Notes: generated from the letters alone by a model not told the origin. Shown: positions 51,721-60,689, numbered from the stretch's first letter. The stretch is DNA of 64,000 nt from Hyphomicrobium sp. (GCA_022844105.1 JALHMJ010000013.1:32310-96309), one strand, 5' to 3'. A program made the numbers and translations.

Positions 51721-53403
51721 TCTAAGCCGAGAAACTTTGAAGAACTGATTGCGCTGACCCGCAACGACGATCGCCTCACTTTCAAGCAGCGTAAGGTTCT
51801 TCGCTCCCACCTAAAGCGCTTCTGCGAAATTGTGGGCCGTATTCCAACGACGGTCGCGACCGATATCGAGAGTGTCCGCGATCTCATGAGCAAGGCAAAC
51901 CCCGGGGCGTGCGGAGTCGACATGGCGTACTGGGCGAAGATTCGCTCCGGCGTGTGGCGCGCGATGGAAGATGCTGGCTTTCCCGTCGTTCGCGCCCGCG
52001 GAGTCAATCCCACTCCTCCCGTCCAAACGCTCGTTGCGATCATGGGGGACGACGACAAAGCCCAACTGACGCTGACGCCCCTTCTGAAATTCTTCGTGAT
52101 GACCGGAACATCGCCCTGGGAATTCACCCAGGAAACGGTGCCACTCTATCGCGAGTGGCTGCAAGGCTGCTATTCGCGCACCAACTGGCAGCGCGCCTAC
52201 AAGCGCTCGTTGGGCGTGTGGACAGCCCTCCAAACACGGTATTCGGATCAGTGGCCCCAGCACCCCGTGACGGCGCAATTCGACGTCGACGACTTCTACT
52301 ACCCTACGTGGGACTACTTCCCCCACTTGCGCGAGGACTATGACCATCACCTCGAAGAGATCGCGGCAAACAAACCGCGCCGCTACGGCAAGGACCGGAA
52401 ACTTCTAAGCCCTCCAACCCTGAAGGCGCGTGAGGGTCACGTGCGCCGTTTTGCGAGCGCCGTGGCGAAAGCCCATAACACGGACCCGCATGAGGTCAGA
52501 ACGCTCGAATACATCACCCGCCCCGAAGTCGTCGATGAAACTGTCAATCTGCTCATGGACCGCTCTGGAACGAAAACGAACGGAGGAGTTTACCAGACAC
52601 TCAGGCACATCAATTCGATCGCGCGGCATCACGTCAAACGCAATGAGGACGAACTTGATGAGCTGATGGCCATCCGCGCATCGGTTGCCCCGCCGAACGG
52701 GCCGGCTGACAAGAACGTGGCACTTGTCCAGCTGTTTCGAGATGCAGAATTGCGTGAAAAATTTGCGGACTGCGCAGGGGAAATTCTGCGCGAACTGAAG
52801 CGCAAAAAGCCCCTCAGCCCAGGAGACGTGAAGCGTGGAATGCTGGCATTCCTCGCAGCAATTCTGATGAAGATCCCCATGCGGATCTCCGAAGTATTGG
52901 CGTTGAAGTACGGGGAGACGTTTTTCGACGTCGGAGCTGGCAAAGCGAGAAAGGTCGCAATTTCTCTGCCGGCCGACATGGTCAAAAACAATGAGCCGCG
53001 TCGCGCACCTTTTGGACCTGAACTCGTGCGGCTTTATGACGTCTACAGGTCGATCATCCGCCCGCACCTGGCGCCTGCGTCGAACCCCTACCTGTTTCCG
53101 AGTGGCCCGACTGCTGTCCGTAACGACGACCATATTAGTCACTCCCTTGCATCCATGATGCACCAGAAGATTGGGGTCCGAATGACGGCGCATCAATTCC
53201 GGCATGTCGTCGGGTACGTCTTCCTGGTGGCCAATCCTGGTTGCTACGACACAGTCCGGCGCCTTCTCGGTCACCGTTCCCTGAAGACGACCCTTCGATT
53301 CTACGCATTCATTCTGGAGGACGAGGCCCACGAACAGCTTGACGAAACGATCGATGATCTCGCCGCCAAGCGCCGCCTCCGCCGCCGCCGGAGGGCTGCA
53401 TAA
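51721..53403 (+). CDS. Large tyrosine recombinase (first of a pair)
   Basis: This 560-residue recombinase starts at ATG 51721 with GGAGAGAG upstream. The N-terminal 350 residues are helical and lysine/arginine-rich. The catalytic domain has R388 in PMRISEVLAL, H491-x-x-R494 in AHQFRHVVGY, H518 in LLGHRSLKTT and the nucleophile Y528 in LRFYAF. All catalytic residues are present. The C-terminus is a run of basic residues (AAKRRLRRRRRAA). A second recombinase gene starts 1 base after its stop. Long recombinases followed by a partner are typical of unit transposons and islands that use recombinase pairs or trios. Confidence 0.9.
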   Translation, partial: SKPRNFEELIALTRNDDRLTFKQRKVLRSHLKRFCEIVGRIPTTVATDIESVRDLMSKANPGACGVDMAYWAKIRSGVWRAMEDAGFPVVRARGVNPTPPVQTLVAIMGDDDKAQLTLTPLLKFFVMTGTSPWEFTQETVPLYREWLQGCYSRTNWQRAYKRSLGVWTALQTRYSDQWPQHPVTAQFDVDDFYYPTWDYFPHLREDYDHHLEEIAANKPRRYGKDRKLLSPPTLKAREGHVRRFASAVAKAHNTDPHEVRTLEYITRPEVVDETVNLLMDRSGTKTNGGVYQTLRHINSIARHHVKRNEDELDELMAIRASVAPPNGPADKNVALVQLFRDAELREKFADCAGEILRELKRKKPLSPGDVKRGMLAFLAAILMKIPMRISEVLALKYGETFFDVGAGKARKVAISLPADMVKNNEPRRAPFGPELVRLYDVYRSIIRPHLAPASNPYLFPSGPTAVRNDDHISHSLASMMHQKIGVRMTAHQFRHVVGYVFLVANPGCYDTVRRLLGHRSLKTTLRFYAFILEDEAHEQLDETIDDLAAKRRLRRRRRAA

Positions 53404-53404
53404 C

Positions 53405-54475
53405 ATGTGGCGTATGCGGGCGCTGCCCTTCAAGAAGTGGCCAGAACACGACCGCGCGTTGTTTACAGCGGGTCTCAAAAATTCATCGCGCCGCCTCCGT
53501 GGTGGCGCGATGTCGAAGAAAGCGGATGCAACGAAGGACGGTTGGCGTCATGACTACGGGATCGCCTTGAATTGGCTCCAGCAGAACAATCACCTTACCG
53601 AGGTGTCTGATCCTGCGTCACTATGGCCGCAGCGCATCCTTGAGAGGTATGTCGAATACATGGTGTCGCTGGAATTTGCGGCTGTCACCATCCACACGCG
53701 GATAGGCCGCCTCAAGCGCGCACTCCAGGTCATGACCCCCGGAATTCGGCTAAAACACTTTGAAGACATCCGCCGCGAACTTGATCCACCCAAGCCTCGT
53801 TTCGACCCCATCGTGCTCCTGGTCGATTCGCAGCAACTCAAACAGCTGGGAATCGACTTGATGGAGACCGCGAGGCGCAGAACGGACCTGGACGCAAAAG
53901 ATCGCGCCGATCAATTCCGCTCTGGGTTGCAGATTGCACTCATCGCTTGTCGACCGTGGCGCCGGCGGACGTTCACGTTGATGATACTTTGGAAACATCT
54001 TCGAAAAATCGATGAGGCGTGGCGCATGGAGGCGGCGCCAGAAGACACCAAGAACAGACGCGGTCTCAGAACCTGGGTGCCCAAGGATCTGAACCCCTAC
54101 GTCAATGAGTACGTTACGTTCGACCGCAATACTCTCTGCAAAGGAGCAAAAGAGTCCACCGACGCACTCTGGGTAACTCGCAAAGGAATGCAGCAAACGA
54201 AGGAACAGTTCTATCGCGAGTACTGCCGCTACACGCGTGAACGATTTGGAAGGCACGTAACCCTGCAGGCCACGCGCAAAATCGTCGCGACCACGGTAGC
54301 GATCAATAGCCCAGAGAACGCCAGAATTGCACAGACGATCCTGGGACAATCCGGGCCAGAAGTCGGTGAGCAGTATTACAATTTTGCGACATCGATCGCC
54401 GCACTTAGCGATCTCTCAAAAGTGATGGACGGATTGGCGAAGAACAGAAGGAAGAAAGGAAAAGGGAAGAAGTAA
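53405..54475 (+). CDS. Degenerate tyrosine-recombinase partner protein
   Basis: This 356-residue protein starts at ATG 53405, directly after the previous stop, and has the integrase layout: a helical core-binding domain (FAAVTIHTRIGRLKRALQVM) and a catalytic-like domain. An arginine patch IALIACRPWRRR sits at the box I position, TLQATRKIVATT where H-x-x-R is expected (His replaced, Arg kept), ILGQSGPE where L-G-H is expected (His replaced by Gln), and a final QYYN tyrosine. Loss of both histidines suggests a non-catalytic or strongly modified partner of the large recombinase. The tail is lysine-rich. Relationship to the family is clear; catalytic capacity is doubtful. Confidence 0.75.
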   Translation: MWRMRALPFKKWPEHDRALFTAGLKNSSRRLRGGAMSKKADATKDGWRHDYGIALNWLQQNNHLTEVSDPASLWPQRILERYVEYMVSLEFAAVTIHTRIGRLKRALQVMTPGIRLKHFEDIRRELDPPKPRFDPIVLLVDSQQLKQLGIDLMETARRRTDLDAKDRADQFRSGLQIALIACRPWRRRTFTLMILWKHLRKIDEAWRMEAAPEDTKNRRGLRTWVPKDLNPYVNEYVTFDRNTLCKGAKESTDALWVTRKGMQQTKEQFYREYCRYTRERFGRHVTLQATRKIVATTVAINSPENARIAQTILGQSGPEVGEQYYNFATSIAALSDLSKVMDGLAKNRRKKGKGKK

Positions 54476-54559
54476 ACTCCCGGACGGCAACAACGGCCCT
54501 CGTGCGGATCGTCTGAGGAACAGCATCCATAATCTCCCTATCAACAACGGGAGACCGCC

Positions 54560-55258
54560 ATGACCTTGAAGAAATCCATTGGTGAGCGCATTCAACTCTA
54601 TCGTTCTGTCAATGATCTGACACAACAGGACCTCGCAAAGATCGCGGACTGCTCGAAGCAGTTGGTGTCTGCGTGGGAAGGGGGCCGCGCTGAGATCACG
54701 GTTTCAAGCGTCGTTCTGCTCGCCCGTCGCCTTGGCATCGATCCACGCTGGCTGCTGCTCGGAGACCGTGACACCGAACGTCATACATTGAAGACCCCAA
54801 ATCTCATCCAGCATATTCCTTTGGTGACCAAGGCTCAGATCATCGAACACACATTGAGCCGTCACAAGGGACCGCCCTCATCACTCCAGACAATTTCGAC
54901 TGTCGCTGCACACCCCGGTTCATGCTTCGCCATGCCTTGCCTCGACGACGGCATGGCTCCGTCCTATCGGCGAGGGGATCTTCTAATCGTAGACCCGAAC
55001 CTGCAGCCATCACCAGACACGCATGTCGTAGCGACAGTATTCAAAGATGGTACCCAAGACATGGACGAACCGCACGTCGTCGTTCGCAGGGTTCATTTCG
55101 ATGGCGGCGTCGGCACACCGTCTGAGCCATATCGCTTGGTACCTAGCGCACCGGGCTGGCCAGAAATCTCCGTCACGTCCCGCAGCACAGCTGTGTTGGT
55201 GGGGCGCGTCGTGGCTACTCAGACGCGGCTCATCGAATTATGTCTGGTGCGATGGTGA
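54560..55258 (+). CDS. XRE-family repressor with an S24/LexA-like C-terminal domain lacking the catalytic dyad
   Basis: This 232-residue protein has an N-terminal lambda-repressor-type HTH (ERIQLYRSVNDLTQQDLAKI, then ADCSKQLVSAWEGG) and a C-terminal peptidase S24-like domain. At the nucleophile position, where G-D-S-M-x-P is usual, it has DDGMAPSYRRGDLLIVDP (Ser replaced by Gly). At the base position it has VVVRRV, with Arg where Lys is expected. Self-cleavage is therefore unlikely, and the protein probably works as a ligand- or partner-controlled repressor. It closes the recombinase block and has GGGAGA before its ATG. Confidence 0.82.
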   Translation: MTLKKSIGERIQLYRSVNDLTQQDLAKIADCSKQLVSAWEGGRAEITVSSVVLLARRLGIDPRWLLLGDRDTERHTLKTPNLIQHIPLVTKAQIIEHTLSRHKGPPSSLQTISTVAAHPGSCFAMPCLDDGMAPSYRRGDLLIVDPNLQPSPDTHVVATVFKDGTQDMDEPHVVVRRVHFDGGVGTPSEPYRLVPSAPGWPEISVTSRSTAVLVGRVVATQTRLIELCLVRW

Positions 55259-55663
55259 GGCTATCGTTCGATGGCCCGGCGACCTGGGGAACAAAAGCGC
55301 CAATTGAAGGCCGATACTCTCTAACAAGCGGACGCTGGGCGCAACACGCTAGAAGGCGAGCGAAGCGGTACACTCCATCATGGTCGACGCAATCGTCGGA
55401 AACCAGCCGTCAAATAGCCAACGCTATGGGCCATAACCGACCGTTCTGATACACGGACGATCGGACTTCGTGTGCTTTTCATGTACGTCACGTCGGTAGC
55501 CGTCGGCTCGAAAATAGTAGCAGTGCATCACACGTGGAGGCGCTACCGGTGCCTAGCGACCGCTTTAACCCTACCGCGTCGGTCGCCGCGCGATCACCCG
55601 ATCGGGAGCATGACCTGTTGCTGACTTCCATCGGTATCTAGAACTCGCTCATTCTACCTTTGC
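55259..55663. other. Intergenic stretch without a supported gene
   Basis: About 400 bases between the repressor and the GFA-family gene. Open frames are short and compositionally poor. No insertion-sequence ends, tRNA or terminators were recognised. It may contain the decayed right part of the island. Confidence 0.45.
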
Positions 55664-56065
55664 TTAGAACCACATTTCAGCTACGCAGCGACCGTCGCGC
55701 GGTTGGTCATCGAAAGTGTCAAGCCCGTCGAAATGGTCAACTGGCAGATGCGAGACCGGCCCTGGCTCCGTGAGACGCAAGTTTACGGCAATGCGCCGGC
55801 GGCCATCTGCTTCGAGGCGGAGACCACGCCAGCAAGCGACGCAGCCGCAACTGGCACAGAACTGAATTTCTATTGCAGCGCTTTTCCTACCTGCGCGTGT
55901 GTAAACCGTGTTTGGGCCGGAAATCTTGATCCGCTCGCCCTCGTAATCATAGATCCACAGTGCGCCATATCGTCGACATAACGTGCAATTGCAGGCAGTC
56001 ACCGATTCGGGCAAACCATCGAATGTCCAGCTGAGTTTTCCGCAGTGACATGTTCCAGTGAGCAT
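55664..56065 (-). CDS. GFA-family zinc protein (S-(hydroxymethyl)glutathione synthase-like)
   Basis: This 133-residue protein has the complete GFA zinc ligands: CHCGKLSW at the start (CxC), ACNCTLCRRYGALW (CxxC following a C-N-C) and FCASCGCVACWRG. Members resemble Gfa, which was proposed to speed the condensation of formaldehyde with glutathione; most are of unknown substrate. The ATG at 56063-56065 begins at the family start (MLTGTCHCG); the frame upstream to 56122 has no homology. It is divergent from the VOC gene, 129 bases away. Confidence 0.82.
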   Translation of the reverse strand: MLTGTCHCGKLSWTFDGLPESVTACNCTLCRRYGALWIYDYEGERIKISGPNTVYTRAGRKSAAIEIQFCASCGCVACWRGLRLEADGRRRIAVNLRLTEPGPVSHLPVDHFDGLDTFDDQPRDGRCVAEMWF

Positions 56066-56194
56066 TTTGTGCCCTATCGTTTCCTTACAGACTTCAAAAT
56101 TTGGTCTCTGCAGTTGGACCAAAGCTTCCTTCTCGACGATCCTTGTTCACGCTAAGATGACTGGGCATCGCACTGGTAGGAGAATACGACGTCA

Positions 56195-56572
56195 ATGTGG
56201 AAGCCAATTGGGTATACCTCTGCGTCACCATTTCTGACGGTCACAGACGCCAATGCCACGCTAGAATTCCTGGTGCAGACTTTCGACGCCGAGAGGCTCC
56301 GGTGCATTCTGCGTTCTGACGGCAAGATCATGCATGCCGAAGCCCGCATCGACGACACGGTCGTGATGATCTCTGACGCGACCGACGGTTGGCCGACAGT
56401 GTCTTCGCACGTTCACATCTACGTGCCGGATGTTGATGCCACCTACGAACGAGCGCTGAAAGCTGGTGCCGTATCGGTTATGGTCCCCATTCAAAAAGGC
56501 GACGAAGACAAGCGCGGAGGTGTTCGAGACTCCGGAGGTACGACTTGGTGGTTGGCAACCCAGGTCAGTTGA
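56195..56572 (+). CDS. VOC-family (glyoxalase/PhnB-like) protein
   Basis: This 125-residue single-domain protein has the PhnB-like pattern: SPFLTVTDANATLEFLVQTF, then IMHAEARIDDTVVMISDA, HVHIYVPDVDATYERALKAG and the C-terminal RGGVRDSGGTTWWLATQ, where D-P-x-G-x-x-W is usual. The paired beta-alpha-beta-beta-beta modules form the metal site. Substrate unknown; resistance or antioxidant roles occur in the family. AGGAGAA precedes the ATG. Confidence 0.85.
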   Translation: MWKPIGYTSASPFLTVTDANATLEFLVQTFDAERLRCILRSDGKIMHAEARIDDTVVMISDATDGWPTVSSHVHIYVPDVDATYERALKAGAVSVMVPIQKGDEDKRGGVRDSGGTTWWLATQVS

Positions 56573-56765
56573 TGGCCTATTTCGACGTTTAGCGACATCG
56601 CGCCATGACGGGCGGCTTTGGACCCATCGCGTCGACGTTTGCCGGTCGTGCTGTCGACGGGCGGGAGCGGAGGCATTCCGGAAGTCGACTGAACGCTGCT
56701 CAAGCCTGCACCTGACCCCGAACCGACGTGAGCAGATGCAGCAACTGCGGAAGCCAGACCGACGC

Positions 56766-57566
56766 GATGCCGAGTTTGCGGACATTGAGGCGAAGCAGCT
56801 CATGGGGCGCGAGGATGTCGATGTCGCTGAGGAGATGCGGAATGTCCTCGAACTCGATGGCATTGACGTCATCCTCGCCGCTCAACCTGTGAAGGTCCTC
56901 GGGCTTTCCGGCAACGCGGTCACATTGACCGTCCGCACGGCCACGGGCGAACAACAGATCGAGGGGAGCGATGTGCTCGTCGCGGTCGGTCGAACCCCAA
57001 ACACGGACGGGATTGGCTTGGAAAAGGCGGGCATCGCGCTGGATGCGCGCGGTTTCGTCCGCGTCAACGAACGTCTTGAAACGACTGCCTCAGGTGCTTG
57101 GGCGATCGGAGAATGCGCCGGCAGCCCGCAGTTCACTCATGTCTCGGTAGATGATTTCAGGATCGTCAAGACCAACATGGCCGGAGGCAGCCGCAGAACA
57201 GACAACCGTCTCGTTCCCTACGTTATGTTCACCGATCCACCGCTCGCCCGGGTCGGTCTTTCGGAGGGCGAGGCACAGCGCAAGGGAATATCGGTGCGCA
57301 TCGCCAAGCTGCCGATGAGTAACGTGCTACGGACGGAAGCCACCGATGAAACCATGGGCTTCATGAAGGTGGTGGTGAGCGCGGATGATGATCGCATCCT
57401 CGGATTTACGATGATTGGTTCTGAAGCTGGCGAGGTCATGACTGCGATCCAGACGGCGATGCTTGCTGAATTGCCCTACACGAAGCTCCGTGATGCAGTC
57501 ATCTCGCACCTCACCGTTGCCGAGGGCTTCGGGCCCCTGTTCGAAAATGTCCCGCCGCGGGTGTGA
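56766..57566 (+). pseudogene. Decapitated flavoprotein disulfide reductase (MerA/RclA/Lpd-like), N-terminal half missing
   Basis: From about 56766 the frame matches the NAD-binding and dimerisation domains of pyridine nucleotide-disulfide oxidoreductases: GREDVDVAEEMRNVLELDGI, DVLVAVGRTPNTDGIGLEKA, GAWAIGECAGSPQFTHVSVD, and the interface VMFTDPPLARVGLSEGEA ending HLTVAEGFGPLFENVPPR. The N-terminal FAD-binding G-x-G-x-x-G and the redox-active CxxxxC are absent; sequence upstream in the frame is unrelated and overlaps the VOC gene. Catalysis is not possible without these. It is a remnant left by deletion or recombination. Confidence 0.8.
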
Positions 57567-57687
57567 ACGCTTGTCGGTGATCCGCCCTGAAACTTTGCGA
57601 TTTACACCAACTGTAGAATAATCGGCTTGCCCGGCAATTATCGCTACGAACACTGATTGCAAGCAGCCGAGCTAGAGAGTTTTCTCC

Positions 57688-57810
57688 ATGCTTCGCGTCG
57701 TTACTCTCACGGCCACTCACGTCGCCACGCTGGCAATAGGCTTCCTCATCGGGATTTATGCTCTCCCGACCGACGAATTCGGCGTAAGGTACAGCTTGTT
57801 GTCCGGTTAG
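57688..57810 (+). CDS. Small single-helix membrane peptide or truncated N-terminus (40 residues)
   Basis: ATG 57688 opens a frame encoding VVTLTATHVATLAIGFLIGI then YALPTDEFG and a stop at 57808. The hydrophobic helix ending G-I-Y-x-L-P resembles the N-terminal anchor of DM13-domain and related membrane-anchored periplasmic proteins, so this may be the remaining stump of such a gene. Ribosome site weak. Confidence 0.35.
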   Translation: MLRVVTLTATHVATLAIGFLIGIYALPTDEFGVRYSLLSG

Positions 57811-57871
57811 ATTAGCCGATGTTAGCTTTTCGGATCGGATCGAAACGGTCGCCACGCCGCAGAGTGTGTTC

Positions 57872-57905
<34 letters not shown>

Positions 57906-57954
57906 GCGGTTTACGTTTGAGCGCCTCCAGAAGTTGTTTTGGGGTGAGGCTTAG

Positions 57955-58176
57955 TCAGTTTATCAGCTCGGCCAGATACCGTTGCAACGCGACGGCGTGA
58001 TGGCAAATAATGGCGTCCTCCAAAAACGGCTGGCCACCGACATTGCGATTGCTGCCTCTCGAGTACGCGTAACGTGTCATCATTCCAAGCGTACTCGGCG
58101 AAAGTCCGTGTATGAGCCTGCCCAAATGAGCGATGAGGTGCGAAATGACTGCGAGTCTCCACGGCAAGGCGGCCAT
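57955..58176 (-). CDS. Possible small hypothetical protein (73 residues) antisense to the SDR start
   Basis: The frame encodes a protein-like sequence (HGLSPSTLGMMTRYAYSRGS ... FLEDAIICHHAVALQRYLAE) with balanced composition, but its 5' end overlaps the start of the plus-strand SDR gene and I see no strong ribosome site. It could be a shortened gene starting at an internal ATG. No family recognised; low confidence. Confidence 0.25.
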   Translation of the reverse strand: MAALPWRLAVISHLIAHLGRLIHGLSPSTLGMMTRYAYSRGSNRNVGGQPFLEDAIICHHAVALQRYLAELIN

Positions 58177-58870
58177 TGTTACGGGCGTTAGTCACGACGG
58201 ACAGGTGGGACAGGCGGTCGCCAAGGCGCTCGCCGCTCAGGGGGCGTCACTTGCCCTGTGTGCGCGGACGCGAGAAAATGTCGTGGCGAGGGCCGGCGAG
58301 TTGAAGGCGGGAGGGGCAAACGTCATCCCTGTAGTCGCTTCGCTGACGGATGAAGCCGACGCGAAGCGTGCTGTAGCAGAGGCGATATCGGCTTTCGGCC
58401 GCATCGACATTGTGGTCAATCTTGCTGGCGGGCTAACCGTGTATAAGCCGTCGGCGGAAGTGACGCTCGACGAGTGGACGCTTGAAGTTAACAACAACTT
58501 GCTCAGCGCGTTTCTGCTGACGAGAGAGGCCTTTCCGCATCTTGCAAAGTCCGGTGGCGGATCCGTTGTCAATTTTGCGCGTGCAGGAGCTGCCCAGGCC
58601 AACATGCTTCCCTACAACGTCGCAAAGGCAGGCATTGTCGCGCTAACGCGAACATTTGCGCTTGAAGGCAAGGACGCGCAGATACGCGTCAATGCTGTGG
58701 GGCCTGGCCTCGTTGATACGGCTTCAAATATCAGCATGATGAAGCCAAAAGATACCAGCACTTGGGCAAAGCGCGACGAGATTGCCGATGTCGTTGTCTT
58801 TCTCGCTTCACCGGCTTCGGTCGGCGTGACCGGCCAAGTGCTCGACGTTACCGGCTGGGGTCTCGCATAG
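58145..58870 (+). CDS. Short-chain dehydrogenase/reductase with an unusual active site
   Basis: This 241-residue protein has a classical SDR Rossmann fold: IVTGVSHDGQVGQAVAKALA (cofactor glycine motif), VVNLAGGLTVY (NAG-like motif), catalytic Asn region LEVNNNLLSAF, YNVAKAG (YxxxK) and the C-terminal VTGQVLDVTGWGLA. The position normally held by the catalytic serine, about 13 residues before the Tyr, is in VNFARAGAA, which has no serine. The enzyme may be inactive or use an altered mechanism. ATG 58145 has GAGGTG upstream. Confidence 0.85.
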   Translation: MTASLHGKAAIVTGVSHDGQVGQAVAKALAAQGASLALCARTRENVVARAGELKAGGANVIPVVASLTDEADAKRAVAEAISAFGRIDIVVNLAGGLTVYKPSAEVTLDEWTLEVNNNLLSAFLLTREAFPHLAKSGGGSVVNFARAGAAQANMLPYNVAKAGIVALTRTFALEGKDAQIRVNAVGPGLVDTASNISMMKPKDTSTWAKRDEIADVVVFLASPASVGVTGQVLDVTGWGLA

Positions 58871-59012
58871 ATCAGACGGGAAGGCGCGATCCCGCTGCAG
58901 CCGCACCGATGGCAAAGGCCGATCGAGCCATCTTGGTCGAAGCCGCTTGCCATAAGGAGCCGCATCGACAGCACTGGCAAAGCGAAGCCGTAGCGCTCAC
59001 GACGCCAGAACG

Positions 59013-59987
59013 TTGCACCAAAGGCTGACAATAGGATCAGGCAGGCTTGATATCTTGGGATCGTTTGCGCTCGAACTTCTTCAATGTGTACTCGCCTTCG
59101 GGTTCGGATATGCCGCGAACCAAGGCGGAACTTGTTTAGTGGTGGCCGCTCACGAGTTACACAGACGACGGCCGCCGAGAATGTTCGTCGGATTTCTCGC
59201 TGCGTCGGCAGCGGCAGGCTTGGTTGCGGTCCCGATGGTGTGGACTGGAACGTTGGGCGCAACACTCGCACCCTCGACCAGCATCAATTTCCTCTTGCTC
59301 ATCGGCGCCATCGCCTTCGGCCTTGGCGCATTCACGAATGACACGTGCCTGCTCGGATCGCTGGCGCGGCTTGGGGATGGGGAGATGCGACTTTTAGCTC
59401 TGCCCTTGGGATTGGCGATTGGTATCTTGGCTGTCGACCATAGCGGGCTCGGCAACGATCCAACATGGTCAAGCTTGATCTCCAGACCTGGCGTAACAGG
59501 CCTGGTTACTCTCCTAGTCTTCCTTGTCGTGCTTGTGCTAGCACTCGTCTTCGTTTCCAAAAAATGCGTCTTGCGAACAACGCCGGATTGGTCGTTCGGC
59601 GCTTCGATGATTGGACTTGGCATCACCGGTGGACTTCTTTATGCACTGTCGCCGGCCTGGACCTTCGCTGACCTGATCCAACGCGGCCTTCCTCTCAAAA
59701 TGTCGCCAGTCGGCGAGGTCGCGCTCACAGCGGTGATATCTTCGATCGCAGGCGCCCTTACCGCCTCCTTTCGCAAAGGAAATCTGCGTCTCCAACTGCC
59801 GACAGCCAATGGCATCCTGCGATCTGTCGTCGGCGGCACATTGATGGGTATCGGCATCGCGCTCATCCCTGGCGGGAATGATGGGTTGATCCTCGCAGGG
59901 GTTCCCACTCTTTCACCTGGTGCGATAGTCGCCTACCTCCTGATGACGATCACAATCGTCTTCGGATTTGCAGCGCGTGGTAAGTAA
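59013..59987 (+). CDS. YeeE/YedE-family membrane protein (thiosulfate/sulfur-compound permease-like)
   Basis: This protein of about 324 residues has some 9 hydrophobic segments. The family motifs are AANQGGTCLVVA near the N-terminus (with its conserved cysteine), GLGAFTNDTCLLGSLARLG in the middle (second conserved cysteine) and GGNDGLILAGVPTLSPGAI at the end. YeeE-type proteins carry thiosulfate or sulfur intermediates across the inner membrane through such cysteines. The start is uncertain: TTG 59013 is used, and TTG 59055 is possible. No YeeD/TusA partner is adjacent. Confidence 0.8.
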   Translation: MHQRLTIGSGRLDILGSFALELLQCVLAFGFGYAANQGGTCLVVAAHELHRRRPPRMFVGFLAASAAAGLVAVPMVWTGTLGATLAPSTSINFLLLIGAIAFGLGAFTNDTCLLGSLARLGDGEMRLLALPLGLAIGILAVDHSGLGNDPTWSSLISRPGVTGLVTLLVFLVVLVLALVFVSKKCVLRTTPDWSFGASMIGLGITGGLLYALSPAWTFADLIQRGLPLKMSPVGEVALTAVISSIAGALTASFRKGNLRLQLPTANGILRSVVGGTLMGIGIALIPGGNDGLILAGVPTLSPGAIVAYLLMTITIVFGFAARGK

Positions 59988-60034
59988 GGCGCCGCCTTTC
60001 AAGACCATGATAACGGCAGCAGAGGCCTTAGGCG

Positions 60035-60433
60035 TCAGGTTCTAACCGGGATGCGCGCGATCACCTTTATTTCGAAGTCGAATCCGGCGAGCCAGTTGAC
60101 GCCGATCGCTGTCCAGTTCGGGTAAGGCGGCTGTGAGAAGACTTCGCTCTTCACAGTCATGATCGTCGCGAACTGATTTTCGGGATCGGTATGAAACGTT
60201 GTCACGTCGACGATATCGTCGAAGGTGCATCCCCCTGCTGCTAGCGTTGCTTCCAGATTGGAGAACGCCAGTCGAACCTGTTTGGCGAAATCCGGCTCCG
60301 GGGAGCCGTCGGTACGGCTTCCCACCTGACCGGAGACGAACATGAGGTCCCCTGAGCGGATAGCGGCCGAATAGCCATGAGCCTCGTAGAGGGCGTGGCG
60401 GTTTGCGGGGAAGACGGCATCTCGCTTCGTCAT
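60035..60433 (-). CDS. RidA-family (YjgF/UK114) protein
   Basis: This 132-residue protein has the RidA pattern: YSAAIRSGDLMFVSGQVGSR (with V-S-G-Q), FAKQVRLAFSNLEATLAAGG and the closing FEIKVIARIPV. RidA enzymes hydrolyse reactive enamine/imine intermediates; some members act as chlorine-activated chaperones. Start ATG 60431-60433 has GGAGGT seven bases upstream; longer frames are not needed. It belongs to a minus-strand set with the YkgB-like gene. Confidence 0.87.
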   Translation of the reverse strand: MTKRDAVFPANRHALYEAHGYSAAIRSGDLMFVSGQVGSRTDGSPEPDFAKQVRLAFSNLEATLAAGGCTFDDIVDVTTFHTDPENQFATIMTVKSEVFSQPPYPNWTAIGVNWLAGFDFEIKVIARIPVRT

Positions 60434-60534
60434 AACGTGGACCTCCATAGAATTGCGCTCGCTCCGACGCCCGTTAGAAATCTGGCGGCCGATTTGGACT
60501 TCCTTAGTAGATAGCAATACTTCCGGTACGCGGA

Positions 60535-60687
60535 TTACACTGCCATCTGTGAGAATGCCGCTCTCTCAATAAGCGAGCGCGCTTCGCCGAAAGTGGCGAA
60601 GACGCGTCGCCATGCCTGAGCGGCTCCGGGCTCGATATCGCGACGGAGCATCCATGCGCTGCGAGTCTGCAGGATTTGCGCATTCAT
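60535..60687 (-). CDS. Small hypothetical protein (50 residues)
   Basis: The frame from ATG 60685-60687 to 60535 encodes a basic/helical peptide (SAWMLRRDIEPGAAQAWRRV, then FATFGEARSLIERAAFSQ) and begins 3 bases after the stop of the YkgB-like gene on the same strand. Coding character is plausible, but there is no family match or strong ribosome site. Confidence 0.35.
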   Translation of the reverse strand: MNAQILQTRSAWMLRRDIEPGAAQAWRRVFATFGEARSLIERAAFSQMAV

Positions 60688-60689
60688 AG

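Larger units (their letters stand above)
38072..55258. mobile_element. tRNA-Arg-integrated genomic (defence) island; left end fixed, right end uncertain
   Basis: The left end is the 3' tRNA-Arg fragment followed by an integrase. Cargo comprises an ABC-3C system, a TerB/BrxD-like/Lhr-helicase operon, an unknown gene, two small HTH genes, a recombinase pair and an XRE/S24-like repressor. I saw no complete tRNA-Arg at the right, so the true end may lie beyond the window, or the recombinase-pair block (51-55 kb) may be a separate, nested element. The right coordinate given is only the last clearly mobile-type gene. Confidence 0.5.

Noticed and set aside
52405..53478. 357-codon minus-strand frame
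   Set aside because: Antisense to the large recombinase, whose catalytic motifs are all present on the plus strand.
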